A stretch of DNA of 64,000 nucleotides from Nodosilinea sp. P-1105 (GCF_012911975.1 NZ_SMDQ01000002.1:1-64000), one strand, 5' to 3'; positions 52,443 through 61,881 are shown, counted from the stretch's first letter. Program-made: numbers and translations. The notes: generated from the sequence alone by a model not told the origin.

Positions 52443-52690
52443 AGAAGTAAGAAGGCAAAAGGCAGTAGGGCATAGCCCGTGCGCAGTAGGCAGAAAGGGA
52501 ACCCCCTATGTGCCAGGGGTTTTACCGCCCAGAAATAGCCGTGCCATTTTCGCCGTGGAGCACTAGTACACGAAGGCAGAAATCAACCTACTGTTCAGGA
52601 CGCTTAAAATCCTTGCACAGCAAGAATTTTTCACCTTGAACTTTGCATTTTGAATTCCGCGTAGCGGTACTAGGATCTTGACATCCTGTT

Positions 52691-52800
52691 TAGCCAACCA
52701 ATCCTGATACCTGGCACCTAGAACCTGACACCTGATACCTGACATCTAGCACCTGACACCCTCAACCAAGGTTGCCATAGTTCTGTCAGCCAGAATTAGC
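52691..52800 (+). repeat. family-3 dispersed repeat, copy 2
   Basis: It has CCTGATACCTGGCACCTAGA, then an internal triplication of ACCTGACAC-like units, then CACCCTCAACCAAGGTTGCC and TCTGTCAGCCAGAATTAG. Confidence 0.75.
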
Positions 52801-53510
52801 AGCCAGAATTAGCCTGATGATCTCAACAGTCCGGAATACGATCGTGTCACCCCTCTTATCACCACCTGCGACCATCAGCAGTATTAGTCTACTGAAGTCA
52901 ACCAGCAGCGATCGCGAGATGCCATCAGAAGCACTATTTCAGCTTAACGGGCACAATAAATAATGACTTTCCAGGGTTCACCTCCTTTCCCTGCCATCGC
53001 TACCTGTTGCAGCGACCAGAGATGAACCCCCAAAAATGTCAGGCTAAAGCCTTAGTGGGAATGCTCACCAAACCAATCGACTGCGAACCTTGGCCACAAC
53101 TGTGATCAGGGCTTTCGTCTGAAATACTGGATTCTTGAAGAGTAGAACAGTTACTACTACCAGGAATCTCCATAGGTTGATATAGCCTCAGCTAAAAGAC
53201 AAATCTTGCAAAAATTTAGAATTGCTATTCTGAGTTCGCAAGCCTTGAATAAAGTAGCAACAATACACCCCTAATGTCAATTTTAATCCTTTGTTAATCT
53301 AAGCAGCCACGCTGTTTTGAAGGGCATCGGCTTAAACATATGGTCCGGACACTTTGCTGAGCAAGCGTTGAGATCCTTGATTTCTCGTTAGCTGGGTTGC
53401 TGGGGAAGAAGTCTGAAACCCGCATTCTACCCACAGCCATCAAAACCTGTCCGGAGTGTTGTTAAAGCGGGACAACTCTCCTGGGCAGCCGTCAGCAGCG
53501 AGAATAATAC

Positions 53511-53629
53511 TGGCTTCTGGCTTCTGGCTTCTGGCTTCTGGCTCCTGGCTTCTGGCTTCTGGCTCCTGGCTCCTGGCTTCTGGCTTCTGGCTTCTGGCTT
53601 CTGGCTTCTGGCTTCTGGCTCCTGGCTCC
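53511..53629 (+). repeat. 17-unit heptamer array TGGCTTC/TGGCTCC
   Basis: Seventeen uninterrupted 7-bp units, twelve TGGCTTC and five TGGCTCC, were counted directly. The heptanucleotide array type (STRR) is known from filamentous cyanobacteria. It ends about 100 bp before the ParA start and so lies in its promoter region. Confidence 0.95.
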
Positions 53630-53730
53630 TAAATTCCTTATTGTGGAACATTGTTTTTGATGGATTAGTCGCAACTTGCAGTACCATTCCAGACGATCCC
53701 CACAGTGGCTATATTTTGGAGGGCAACCCC

Positions 53731-54384
53731 TTGACGGCATCCTCAACCACTCCCATCGTTCTGGTGATTTTGAATGGTAAAGGGGGCGTTGGTAAAACCA
53801 CCACCGCCGTTAACCTGGCGGCCATTTTTGCCGAAACCCAGTCAGTGCTGCTGGTCGATGCCGATTCCCAAGGTTCAGCCAGTTGGTGGACGGGCCGTAG
53901 CCCAAACGCATTGGGGTTTGATGTGGTACAAGCCGAAAGCCCCGCCCAACTGGGGCAGTTACCCCAGCTGCAGACCCATCGCCTGGTGATTGTCGATACG
54001 CCCCCTGCCCTCGGCTCTGAGGCCCTAGCGGCGGTGATTCCAGTGGCTGACTATATTCTACTGCCGACCCCCCCCGCCCCCATGGACTTAGCCGCCTTAA
54101 TTACTACAGTGAATGAAGCGGTAGCGCCCAGTGGGGTCGCCCATCGAGTATTGTTGACGAAAGTGGATTCCCGCAGCGTGGGGGAAGCCATTGAAGCCCA
54201 AAATACCCTGCTTGAGCTCAACATCCCGGCCTGTAACGCCTTTATTCGAGCTTATAAAGCCCATGAGCGAGCGGCCCTAGAGGGAATTCCGGTGCTCAAG
54301 TGGAAGGGAAAAAACAGCCAGGAAGCCCGTTCTGACTACTGCCGAGTCGCCGAAGAAATACAGCGAGACTGGAAGCCGCTATGA
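53731..54384 (+). CDS. ParA/MinD family ATPase, possible McdA
   Basis: I start it at TTG 53731 because GGAGG lies nine bases upstream; the longer frame from 53641 comes out of the repeat. The 217-residue protein has the deviant Walker A LNGKGGVGKTTTAVNLA with signature lysine, LLVDADSQGSAS and VIVDTPPALGSEAL. Such ATPases position plasmids, chromosomes, carboxysomes or clusters on the nucleoid. The next gene overlaps by four bases and encodes a disordered coiled-coil protein rather than ParB, which resembles the McdA-McdB arrangement for carboxysome spacing. Confidence 0.88.
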   Translation: MTASSTTPIVLVILNGKGGVGKTTTAVNLAAIFAETQSVLLVDADSQGSASWWTGRSPNALGFDVVQAESPAQLGQLPQLQTHRLVIVDTPPALGSEALAAVIPVADYILLPTPPAPMDLAALITTVNEAVAPSGVAHRVLLTKVDSRSVGEAIEAQNTLLELNIPACNAFIRAYKAHERAALEGIPVLKWKGKNSQEARSDYCRVAEEIQRDWKPL

Positions 54385-55172
54385 CTAAGAAACGCCTCTC
54401 TGATTTGTTAAAAGAAGAAGTTAATAAGGCTGACACCCCAGCGGAATCAGCCCCTGAACCCGAGGCCGATGCTGCCCAGGCTGAACCCGAGGCTAAGCCT
54501 GCTGCTAGCAAAACCACCAGTCGCCGGGCGTCGTCTGCAAGTCGGCGCACCAGTAGCAGCCGCCAAACCGGCAAACCGGCCCGGTCTACCCGATCGACCA
54601 AGACCACAGGTAAAACCACCAGCCAGAAAAAAAACGACACCACCGCCGCTAAAACCACGACTCCATCGACGCCAAAAGCTAAGGCCGAATCTACAGCGAC
54701 GACCACTCCGGCGATCGCCTCTGAGGCTGCCGCTACCCCTGATCTGGCGGCAACTGTCAAAACCCTGGAGCAAGACCTAGCCGCTGCCGCCACGGAAAAG
54801 ACTCGTTTAGAAAAAGTGGTGGAAGGGTTACAAAAGGACTTAGACACTCAACAGGCCAGACTGTTTGAGCTAAAAGACAGCCTTGACCAGGCCGAGGCCA
54901 CCAGCAAAGCTAAGGCAGATGCACTGACCAAAACCCAGGCTGAACTAGAGGACGCTAAGAAGACAATCCTGCAGCTAACCGAAGCTAATGCCAAGGCCCC
55001 TGTGCCGGTGAAGTCAACATCGACTCGGCGGTCGGGTATCGACATTTTGCCCCGACGCCCAGTGGAATCTGCATCCCAGAAACACTATCACCGGGGAGTA
55101 CCGGAAACATCGGTGGAAAAAAGCCAGCCCAATCCCATGTTGTCAGATGCCGACATTGGCTGGGTGGATTAG
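54381..55172 (+). CDS. disordered coiled-coil partner of ParA, possible McdB (type 2)
   Basis: The 263-residue protein has an acidic, alanine-rich N-terminus, a Ser/Thr/Lys/Arg low-complexity stretch (about 50-95), a coiled coil (about 115-205; TVKTLEQDLAAAATEKTRLE) and a conserved-looking end DADIGWVD with a tryptophan two residues before the last. McdB proteins are variable, largely disordered, coiled-coil proteins with a tryptophan at the extreme C-terminus. The stop codon TAG is the edge of a family-3 repeat. Other ParA partners (cluster or pilus positioning) remain possible. Confidence 0.72.
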   Translation: MTKKRLSDLLKEEVNKADTPAESAPEPEADAAQAEPEAKPAASKTTSRRASSASRRTSSSRQTGKPARSTRSTKTTGKTTSQKKNDTTAAKTTTPSTPKAKAESTATTTPAIASEAAATPDLAATVKTLEQDLAAAATEKTRLEKVVEGLQKDLDTQQARLFELKDSLDQAEATSKAKADALTKTQAELEDAKKTILQLTEANAKAPVPVKSTSTRRSGIDILPRRPVESASQKHYHRGVPETSVEKSQPNPMLSDADIGWVD

Positions 55173-55255
55173 TACGGCCTGGCAGAAAGGTGACCACCGT
55201 TGCTGAGGGTATCAGGTTCTAGGTGTCAGCTATCAGGACTGGTTGATCGGCTGCT
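55170..55255 (-). repeat. family-3 dispersed repeat, copy 3 (inverted)
   Basis: On the minus strand it reads CCTGATAGCTGACACCTAGA, CCTGATACCCTCAGCAACGG and CTGCCAGGCCGTACTA. Its terminal TAG is the stop of the upstream gene. Confidence 0.78.
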
Positions 55256-55266
55256 GCTGCAGGCCA

Positions 55267-55509
55267 CTAGGGAACATAATCAAAAAGGGCGTCTAAGTAA
55301 ATACGGTTGATGTCGCGATCGCCCTTGGCGGCAAGGGTTTGAGGATCCGAGGGGCGATTCTGCATTAAAAATAGCGACAGGGCCGCGCAGAATACCCGGT
55401 GCTGACTCCAAGCCGGGTTGCGATCGAGATATTGCTGCAAAGCATCATTTAACTCCTCGGGAATTTCAGCCATGAGACTGACACTGGGGGTGGTGGAGGA
55501 AAGGGTCAC
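55267..55509 (-). CDS. DUF2811 family protein
   Basis: The 80-residue protein contains IPEELNDALQQYLDRNPAWS and HRVFCAALSLFLMQN, the conserved core of a small cyanobacterial family. It ends with an YLDALFDYV helix. The first ATG is 55509; an internal ATG at 55473 (MAEIPEEL) may be the true start. Function unknown. Confidence 0.75.
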   Translation of the reverse strand: MTLSSTTPSVSLMAEIPEELNDALQQYLDRNPAWSQHRVFCAALSLFLMQNRPSDPQTLAAKGDRDINRIYLDALFDYVP

Positions 55510-55833
55510 TGGGGAAAGTCTCCTTACGCAGGCGCGATCATAGATAAGGCATAACTAGACACGGCAAAGCCGCGCCTCACCGACTGTCTACTCCCCCCAC
55601 CTGCGCACCTTTAAGCACAAGGAGGGAGCCAAATAACATTCACAGCCAGGGCGCTAGATGTCGCTCGTCGCATTATTCTGCCCAACTCCCTCAGGGCTGT
55701 CAATCTTGCGCTTCAAGCCATTTTGCCCTAGCGCCCACCAGGGGGCACGGCGGCATTAGGGTTTGAGCGATCGCAGCCCCAGCGGGCCGCCCTGATTCAC
55801 CAGGATGAGGGCACTGGGGAACTGGAGATTAGG

Positions 55834-55940
55834 TTTTCCACAGATCACCCCCTGTTGCCTGTCTCGGCCAACTAGCCTGTGGAAAAGTCGCAAAAACCTG
55901 GGGAAAACCTGGGGAAAACCTGGGGAAAGCTGGGGGAAAA
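55834..55940. other. DnaA-box cluster, possible replication origin
   Basis: TTTTCCACA (55834-55842) and its reverse TGTGGAAAA (55878-55886) match the cyanobacterial DnaA box. They are followed by TGGGGAAAA at 55899 and 55910, TGGGGAAAG at 55921 and a TGGGGGAAAA at 55931, each one mismatch or little more from the box and spaced 10-11 bp. An AT-richer stretch (about 55949-55975) follows. dnaA and dnaN are not nearby. The whole gap 55510-56070 has no gene. Confidence 0.5.
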
Positions 55941-56070
55941 CTCGGGTCAACCCAAAAGTTTTATTACAGTTTGGCGATTAGAGTCTTGACGTGATTCGGA
56001 AGAGGCGTTTCAGCAGGTCATGGCGCGGCAGTATACCCCCGAGGGATTATTGAGCAGCTGCCTTCTGCCT

Positions 56071-56619
56071 TTACTGCTCCCTGTCACCATCAGCTTGGTC
56101 AAGGACTATCCCCAGGGGCTCCCCTGGCAAGGGTGGCCACTGAATATCCCATAGGCCCCAGGCGGCGATCGCCAGCAGCAGCCCCACCGCCCCTAGGCGT
56201 ACCCATAGCCCCAGGGGGCGATCGCCAGACCAGACCAGGCGAGTGCTGCCTTCTCCAGCCATGAAGCGGTGCAGGTCGGCCATTAGGGTGGCTGCCGATA
56301 GGGGGCTGCGAATGTTTGGCAGGGTGTATTCACCGCGATCGCCCACCAACGTTAGGCAATGGCAAAATCTCACGCCGCCTCGGGGGATGTTGTCGCACAG
56401 CTCTGAGGCTACCCTGATATCCACTAGCTGAAACCGTTGGTGAGACACCCAGCCGCGTCCCCCCAATTGGGCCTGACTCGCCTCACAGACCACCCCCGCA
56501 GCGGTGACCTCACAGGCCACGGTGTAAGGGCTAGGAACCAACAGACCGTAGATAGCGAACACCAGTCCACAGATCACAGCTATGACTGGCACGCGCCAGG
56601 GTTGCCTCGGGTTTTCCAT
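56071..56619 (-). CDS. membrane protein of unknown function
   Basis: I start it at the ATG at 56619, preceded by GAGGTGAG. The 182-residue protein has two membrane spans (VIAVICGLVFAIYGLLV and LGAVGLLLAIAAWGLW) with about 100 residues between, including four cysteines (ACEV, VCEA, LCDN, FCHC). The order suggests an extracytoplasmic disulfide domain. Family not recognised. Confidence 0.75.
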   Translation of the reverse strand: MENPRQPWRVPVIAVICGLVFAIYGLLVPSPYTVACEVTAAGVVCEASQAQLGGRGWVSHQRFQLVDIRVASELCDNIPRGGVRFCHCLTLVGDRGEYTLPNIRSPLSAATLMADLHRFMAGEGSTRLVWSGDRPLGLWVRLGAVGLLLAIAAWGLWDIQWPPLPGEPLGIVLDQADGDREQ

Positions 56620-56778
56620 CTCACCTCGTCCTGTTGTCAACCCTTCACCTGTAAAGGATTAGGGACATATTGTCATCTACTCCATAGCTTAGTCCTTGGG
56701 CCATGCCAACCGTCGTGGTGCCTCCGGCCAAAGTCAATCTACGGTAAGGTATAGACGCCGACCGCCTGCAAAAAAGTC

Positions 56779-58407
56779 ATGTCTCAGCCTTCTCCCTCTC
56801 CCATCTCCCGACCAAAGAAACCCCCTGGCGCCGGCAACATTAAGCTGCGAGGATTTGACTTTCATCCTCAAGTCTTTTTGATTTCGGTCAGCCTGATTAT
56901 CCTGTTTGTGTCCCTCACCCTGCTCTTTCGTCAGCCGGCTGAAACCGCCTTTGGGACGGTTCAAACCTTTATTACCACCACCATGGGCTGGTTCATGATT
57001 CTGGCGGCCACCCTCTATTTGGGTGTCGTCGTGCTGGTGGCCCTGAGTAAGTTCGGTAAGGTGCGCTTGGGAGGGCCTGAGGCAAGGCCTGATTTCCCCA
57101 CATCGGCCTGGCTGGCCATGCTGATGAGTGCCGGTATGGGCATTGGCTTGATGTTTTGGAGTGTGGCCGAGCCGATTGAGCACTTTCAAAATCCACCGTC
57201 TCCGATGGGCATAGTGGAACCGAATACCGCCGCCGCCGCTAAGCAAGCCATGGGGCTGACCTTCTTCCACTGGACATTCCATGCCTGGGGCATCTATACC
57301 CTGGTGGGGCTGGCCCTGGCCTTTTTTGCCTATAACCGGGGCCTACCTCTGACCATGCGCTCAGTGTTCTATCCCCTACTGGGCGATCGTATTTATGGGC
57401 CGATCGGCAATGCGGTGGATATTCTGGCGATCGCCGCCACCCTGTTTGGCCTTGCCACCTCCTTGGGACTGGGGGTGCAGCAGGTGAACGCTGGGCTGGA
57501 ATTTTTATTTACCGTGCCCGTCAGTGTTGGCATTCAGGTGGCCCTGATTGCGATTATCACCGGGTTCGCCACTGCCTCAGTCATGTCTGGTCTGGATGCC
57601 GGGGTGCGTCGCCTTAGCGAACTGAACATGATCTTGGCCGGCATTCTGATGGTGTTTGTGTTGCTGGTCGGCCCGACGCTGTTTATCCTGCACTCTTTTG
57701 TCGAAGATATTGGGTATTACCTGTCGATCTTACCCACCATGAGCTTTTGGACCCAGGCCTTTGAAGGGGCCACCTGGCAGCGGGAATGGACGCTCTTTTA
57801 CTGGGGCTGGTGGATTTCCTGGTCCCCTTACGTGGGCATCTTTATCGCCAGGGTGTCCCGGGGCCGCACCATCCGAGAATTTGTCCTGGGGGTGCTGCTA
57901 CTGCCCTCGCTGTTGACTTTTTTGTGGATGTCGGTGATGGGGGGGACTGCCTTGAATATGGAGTTGGGCGATTTTCCTGGCTTAATTACCGCAGCGGTAT
58001 CGGACAACTTGGCCACCGCCCTGTTTGTGATGTTGCAACAATTGCCCCTGGCCAGCCTTACCTCCCTAGTGGCCATCATCTTAGTTGTGGTCTTCTTTGT
58101 CACCTCTTCTGACTCAGGCTCTCTGGTGATTGACAACCTGGCCGCTGGCGGCAAAGTCCACACCCCCACGACTCAGCGTGTCTTTTGGGCCGTGGCCGAG
58201 GGCGTTGTGGCCGGTGCACTACTGCTGGGCGGCGGGCTACAAGCCTTGCAAACAGCCGCGATCGCTACTGGCTTGCCCTTTGCCATCGTGCTGTTGATCA
58301 TGTGCTTTAGCCTTTACAAAGGTCTGTCGCAGGAAATGGCCCTCGCCGCAGCAACGGCTAAGCCCCTAGCCTCAAGTGCTGCGAAGCCAGATCAGTCCCA
58401 ATCATAG
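56779..58407 (+). CDS. BCCT family betaine/choline/carnitine transporter
   Basis: The 542-residue protein has about 12 spans and the BCCT tryptophan-rich signature (ATWQREWTLFYWGWWISWSP), plus MSAGMGIGLMFWSVAEPIEH. It imports glycine betaine or related osmolytes with Na+. It overlaps no other gene and is followed by an SDR after 12 bp. Confidence 0.94.
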   Translation: MSQPSPSPISRPKKPPGAGNIKLRGFDFHPQVFLISVSLIILFVSLTLLFRQPAETAFGTVQTFITTTMGWFMILAATLYLGVVVLVALSKFGKVRLGGPEARPDFPTSAWLAMLMSAGMGIGLMFWSVAEPIEHFQNPPSPMGIVEPNTAAAAKQAMGLTFFHWTFHAWGIYTLVGLALAFFAYNRGLPLTMRSVFYPLLGDRIYGPIGNAVDILAIAATLFGLATSLGLGVQQVNAGLEFLFTVPVSVGIQVALIAIITGFATASVMSGLDAGVRRLSELNMILAGILMVFVLLVGPTLFILHSFVEDIGYYLSILPTMSFWTQAFEGATWQREWTLFYWGWWISWSPYVGIFIARVSRGRTIREFVLGVLLLPSLLTFLWMSVMGGTALNMELGDFPGLITAAVSDNLATALFVMLQQLPLASLTSLVAIILVVVFFVTSSDSGSLVIDNLAAGGKVHTPTTQRVFWAVAEGVVAGALLLGGGLQALQTAAIATGLPFAIVLLIMCFSLYKGLSQEMALAAATAKPLASSAAKPDQSQS

Positions 58408-58419
58408 CGAAGCAAGACT

Positions 58420-59103
58420 ATGACAAAGCATATCTTAATTACAGGGGTCAGTCGGGGGCTGGGTCGTGCCATGGTGGCCGACTTTATAGTCGCCGGGCAT
58501 ACAGTGTCGGGCTGTGCCCGCAATCCTGAGGCAGTCAGTGCCCTAGCGGCCCAGCATGGTGCTCCCCACCAGTTTTTAGCGGTCGATATCAGTGATCACC
58601 AGGCGGTAGCCACCTGGAGCCAGGAGGTGCTATTGGCCAATGGCATCCCTGACCTGGTGGTTAACAATGCCGGCTGGGTGAATACCCCGGCTCCGTTGTG
58701 GCTGGTGCCCGAGGCGGAATGTCGCGGCGTAGTTGAGGTGAATCTATTAGGCACGATCAATGTAATCCGCCACTTTGCCCCGGCCATGGTGCAACGGCAG
58801 ACAGGCATTTTTGTTAATTTCAGCTCTGGCTGGGGGCGGTCAACCTCCCCTGATGTCGCCCCCTACTGCGCCACCAAGTGGGCCATCGAAGGGTTGACCC
58901 AGGCCTTTTCCCAAGAACTGCCGGCTGGCATGGCGGCGGTCTCCCTCAACCCCGGCATCGTTCATACCGATATGTTAGAAACCTGCTACGGGGAGAGGGC
59001 CGCTGCCTATACCCCGATTAGTCAGTGGGTTAAAGCTGCGGTGCCCTACCTGTTGGCGATTCAGCCCAAAGATAATGGGCGAGCCCTCACGGTGCCAGTC
59101 TAG
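58420..59103 (+). CDS. SDR family oxidoreductase
   Basis: The 227-residue protein has TGVSRGLGRAMVAD, NNAGWVN, a catalytic serine in VNFSSGWG and the Y-x3-K in PYCATKWAIEG, where Y is followed by C-A-T-K. The stop TAG is the first triplet of a family-2 repeat, so the native C-terminus may have been longer by a few residues. It is likely cotranscribed with the betaine transporter. Confidence 0.86.
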   Translation: MTKHILITGVSRGLGRAMVADFIVAGHTVSGCARNPEAVSALAAQHGAPHQFLAVDISDHQAVATWSQEVLLANGIPDLVVNNAGWVNTPAPLWLVPEAECRGVVEVNLLGTINVIRHFAPAMVQRQTGIFVNFSSGWGRSTSPDVAPYCATKWAIEGLTQAFSQELPAGMAAVSLNPGIVHTDMLETCYGERAAAYTPISQWVKAAVPYLLAIQPKDNGRALTVPV

Positions 59104-59206
59104 AACGCCGGTATAGATCCCAGGGTTCTGCCCTGAGATACCCCGAAACTCATGACCAATCAGCCTAAGAACCCTGGGATCTTGACGTACTGTACCGATG
59201 CTCTAG
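59101..59206 (+). repeat. family-2 dispersed repeat, copy E (best preserved)
   Basis: Arms AGATCCCAGGGTTCT and AGAACCCTGGGATCT are perfect complements. Outer arms TAGAACGCCGGTA and GTACCGATGCTCTA pair imperfectly. The middle holds GACCAATCAGCC. It separates the SDR and pyrC genes, which converge. Confidence 0.88.
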
Positions 59207-59230
59207 GCGCTGTTATGGGTCTGGCATCCG

Positions 59231-60292
59231 TCACGGCAGTGCTTGCTGCTGGGCCGTGTCACCTGTTGAGTTCTGCCACGTCAGTGCTTCACCGGCCCGT
59301 AAGGGCACCAGCTCCGAATCTCCAAAGGGCAACTGGTCGGGAATCTGCCAGGGGGCTTTGGTCAGGGTTATCCGTTCGGTATTACGCGGCAGTTGATAAA
59401 AATCAGGCCCGTAAAAGCTGGCAAAGGCTTCTAGTTTATCCAGAGCACCCACACTTTCAAAGGCCTCTGCATAAAGCTCCAGGGCGTGCAGGGCGGAAAA
59501 GCAGCCTGCGCAACCACAGGCACTTTCTTTCCCATCCCGGGGATGGGGGGCACTGTCGGTGCCCAGGAAAAACTTGGGCTGCCCTGACGTAGCAGCCTTG
59601 AGCAGGGCCTGGCGATGGGTCTCTCGTTTCAAAATCGGCAGGCAGTAGTAATGGGGGCGCAGCCCCCCCTGAAACAGACTGTTGCGGTTAAAGAGCAGAT
59701 GTTGCGGGGTGATGGTCGCCGCGATTTGATCGGTCTCTAAGACAAACGCCACGGCGTCGGCGGTGGTGATGTGCTCAAGCACCACCCGCAGATCAGGAAA
59801 CCGCTGCTTGAGGGGAATCAAGTGCTTTTCAATAAACACTTTCTCACGGTCAAACATATCCACGTCGGCATCGGTCACTTCGCCATGGAGCAATAGCGGC
59901 ATGTCCACCTGTTGCATGGCCTCAAACACGCGATCGCAGTTACGGATATCCGTCACCCCTGAATCTGAGTTGGTGGTGGCCCCCGCCGGGTAGTACTTCA
60001 CAGCCTTAACGAACTGCGCTGCTTTCGCCGCCTTGATCTCTTCAGGGTCGGTATTGTCAGTCAGGTACAGGGTCATCAAGGGTTCAAACCGTTGACCGGC
60101 CGGAACCGCCGCCAAAATCCGATCGCGGTAGGCCGCCGCCTCGGCCACAGTACGCACGGGGGGCTTCAAATTTGGCATGACGATGGCCCGGGCAAATTGG
60201 CGCACCGTGTAGGGCAACACAGCCCGGAGGGCCGCACCATCGCGCAGGTGCAGGTGCCAGTCATCGGGGCGAGTCATGGTAAGAGTTTGCAT
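59231..60292 (-). CDS. pyrC: dihydroorotase
   Basis: The 353-residue enzyme (start [20 protein letters not shown]) has both zinc histidines in HLHLRDG, the carbamylated lysine in [12 protein letters not shown], further ligands in LLLHGEV and LEHITT, and the catalytic aspartate in GTDSAPH. It forms dihydroorotate in pyrimidine synthesis (E. coli PyrC type). The longer frame to 60370 begins before the conserved start. Confidence 0.94.
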   Translation of the reverse strand: MQTLTMTRPDDWHLHLRDGAALRAVLPYTVRQFARAIVMPNLKPPVRTVAEAAAYRDRILAAVPAGQRFEPLMTLYLTDNTDPEEIKAAKAAQFVKAVKYYPAGATTNSDSGVTDIRNCDRVFEAMQQVDMPLLLHGEVTDADVDMFDREKVFIEKHLIPLKQRFPDLRVVLEHITTADAVAFVLETDQIAATITPQHLLFNRNSLFQGGLRPHYYCLPILKRETHRQALLKAATSGQPKFFLGTDSAPHPRDGKESACGCAGCFSALHALELYAEAFESVGALDKLEAFASFYGPDFYQLPRNTERITLTKAPWQIPDQLPFGDSELVPLRAGEALTWQNSTGDTAQQQALP

Positions 60293-60452
60293 TCCCCTAT
60301 CATATACAGCTCTTTGACGCGGGTCACCAAAGGGAGCCTGAGCCAGGGATTGTTGCTCCAAGACTGGCATGCAGGCCTAACGACCAGGTCTATCTTGCCC
60401 TGCCAGGAGAAAGGACGTAGCCTATTCGAGGAAACCTCTATACGGTGACATC

Positions 60453-60890
60453 ATGGACTTAATGGGTATGGTTAACCAGGCGATCGCCAGTACCGATACT
60501 GAAGCCAACAGTGGCCTGGTGGGCTCACTTTTAGGCAGCTTGAACAACGCCCCCGTGGAAAACAACAAAATCGCGACCATCGCCAGCAGTGTCCAAGGCT
60601 TGCTGCAGCAACAAAGCCAAGGCAATCCCAGTGCCCTGATGGGGGTCTTGCAAAACGTCGCGGCCACGGGTGCGGTAGATCAGTTAATGAAGACAGAACA
60701 GGTTAGCGCGATCGCCCAACGGGCCGGGGTTGATCCCGCCATGGTGCGCAACATCACCCCATTAATTGCCATGTTCCTGGTCAAGGGGTCCAATGCCAAA
60801 GGTGGCTGTATGCTCCAAAACGTCTTGTCTGGGCAGGTGGATTTAGGTCAAATGGCAGGACTGATTAATATGGCCAGTCGGTTTAAGTAA
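60453..60890 (+). CDS. hypothetical protein, DUF937-like
   Basis: The 145-residue protein is built of short helices rich in Q/N/A (MVNQAIASTDTEANSGLVGS, SVQGLLQQQSQGNPSALMGV), like DUF937 or YidB-type proteins. Divergent from pyrC. Function unknown. Confidence 0.7.
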   Translation: MDLMGMVNQAIASTDTEANSGLVGSLLGSLNNAPVENNKIATIASSVQGLLQQQSQGNPSALMGVLQNVAATGAVDQLMKTEQVSAIAQRAGVDPAMVRNITPLIAMFLVKGSNAKGGCMLQNVLSGQVDLGQMAGLINMASRFK

Positions 60891-60925
60891 CAAACCCTAG
60901 CGCCAACCGATTACTCTGCGGCATA

Positions 60926-61009
60926 GGTCAGCCAATCATTCCTGACACCCGACCCCCAAAACCTGATTACCTTCAGCCAAGGTAGTTACCTTCTGCAAGG
61001 CAGTACTAG
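60926..61009 (+). repeat. family-3 dispersed repeat, copy 4
   Basis: It has CAGCCAATCATTCCTGACAC at left and CTGCAAGGCAGTACTAG at right. It lies just past the 3' end of smpB. Confidence 0.75.
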
Positions 61010-61021
61010 CTACTGCCTGCC

Positions 61022-61492
61022 TCAGCCTCGCCCACTCAGGGCTCGTTCCGTCTCGCGCTTCTCTTGCTTGCGCTTCAGGCTTTCTCGCTTGTCGTGCAGC
61101 TTTTTGCCTCGGCCTAGGGCAATCGTCACCTTAATCCAACCCCGCTTCAGGTACAGTTTTAGCGGCACGAGGGTTAATCCCTTTTGCTCCACCTTGCCAA
61201 TCAGTTTCCGAATTTCATCGCGGTGCAGCAGCAGCTTGCGGGTACGCTTAGCTTCGTGGTTATAGACCTTATTGGTCATGGAATGGGGGGACACATGCAC
61301 ATTGTGCAGCCATAGCTCGCCATTTCTAATTTGGGCATAGCCATCCCGCAGATTCACCTTACCCTGGCGAATGGACTTCACCTCTGACCCCAGGAGTTCG
61401 ATGCCGGCTTCAAAGGTTTCTAAAATTTCGTACTGATGACGGGCCTGGCGGTTATCACTGATTACCTTATATCCGTTGCTAGAATCGGCCAC
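61022..61492 (-). CDS. smpB: SsrA-binding protein
   Basis: The 156-residue protein starts at GTG 61492, eight bases after GGAGGAGC; an in-frame ATG at 61525 would overlap the preceding gene. It has the SmpB core ([52 protein letters not shown]) and a basic C-terminal tail. It delivers tmRNA to stalled ribosomes. It is read from the yciI transcript. Confidence 0.95.
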   Translation of the reverse strand: MADSSNGYKVISDNRQARHQYEILETFEAGIELLGSEVKSIRQGKVNLRDGYAQIRNGELWLHNVHVSPHSMTNKVYNHEAKRTRKLLLHRDEIRKLIGKVEQKGLTLVPLKLYLKRGWIKVTIALGRGKKLHDKRESLKRKQEKRETERALSGRG

Positions 61493-61503
61493 ACACGCTC
61501 CTC

Positions 61504-61770
61504 CTATTCCACTACCACCCGCCATTCATGGAGTTCGTACTCCACACAGTGGTGCTTAATCAACGGGTCGGCCGCCACAATGGCTTTGGCTTCATCCAGA
61601 GATGCCGCCCGAAACAACAGCATACCACCCCCGAATTCGGCCCAGTAGCCGCTCTTGGCCTGGTAGCCCCGCTCAATCAACCCTTTGACATAGGCCACAT
61701 GGGCGGGCACATGTTGATCAAACGTAGACTTATCAACAACGCCTTTCTCTATTTTGACAAACCAGGGCAT
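61504..61770 (-). CDS. YciI family protein
   Basis: The 88-residue ferredoxin-like-fold protein has the YciI His-Asp pattern: D-x-H in [12 protein letters not shown] and the closing [16 protein letters not shown]. The active-site pair is present. It ends 11 bp before the smpB start, so the two are an operon. Confidence 0.87.
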   Translation of the reverse strand: MPWFVKIEKGVVDKSTFDQHVPAHVAYVKGLIERGYQAKSGYWAEFGGGMLLFRAASLDEAKAIVAADPLIKHHCVEYELHEWRVVVE

Positions 61771-61881
61771 AGGGCACCAAAACTCGCTTAGCAGGACAGG
61801 CTATAGCAATTTGCTATGGTTGAAATCATGCCATCGTCCCCAGGGGCCTTCCCAGAAGATTTTCGTTTTTTAAGATTTATA

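Noticed and set aside
53511-53629. Heptamer array as a CRISPR array
   Set aside because: Units are 7 bp without spacers, and no cas genes are near.
53427-53746. Open frames of 84-86 codons on the minus strand through the heptamer array
   Set aside because: A stop-free 7-bp unit opens every frame; the protein would be a simple RSQKPEA repeat without a start signal.
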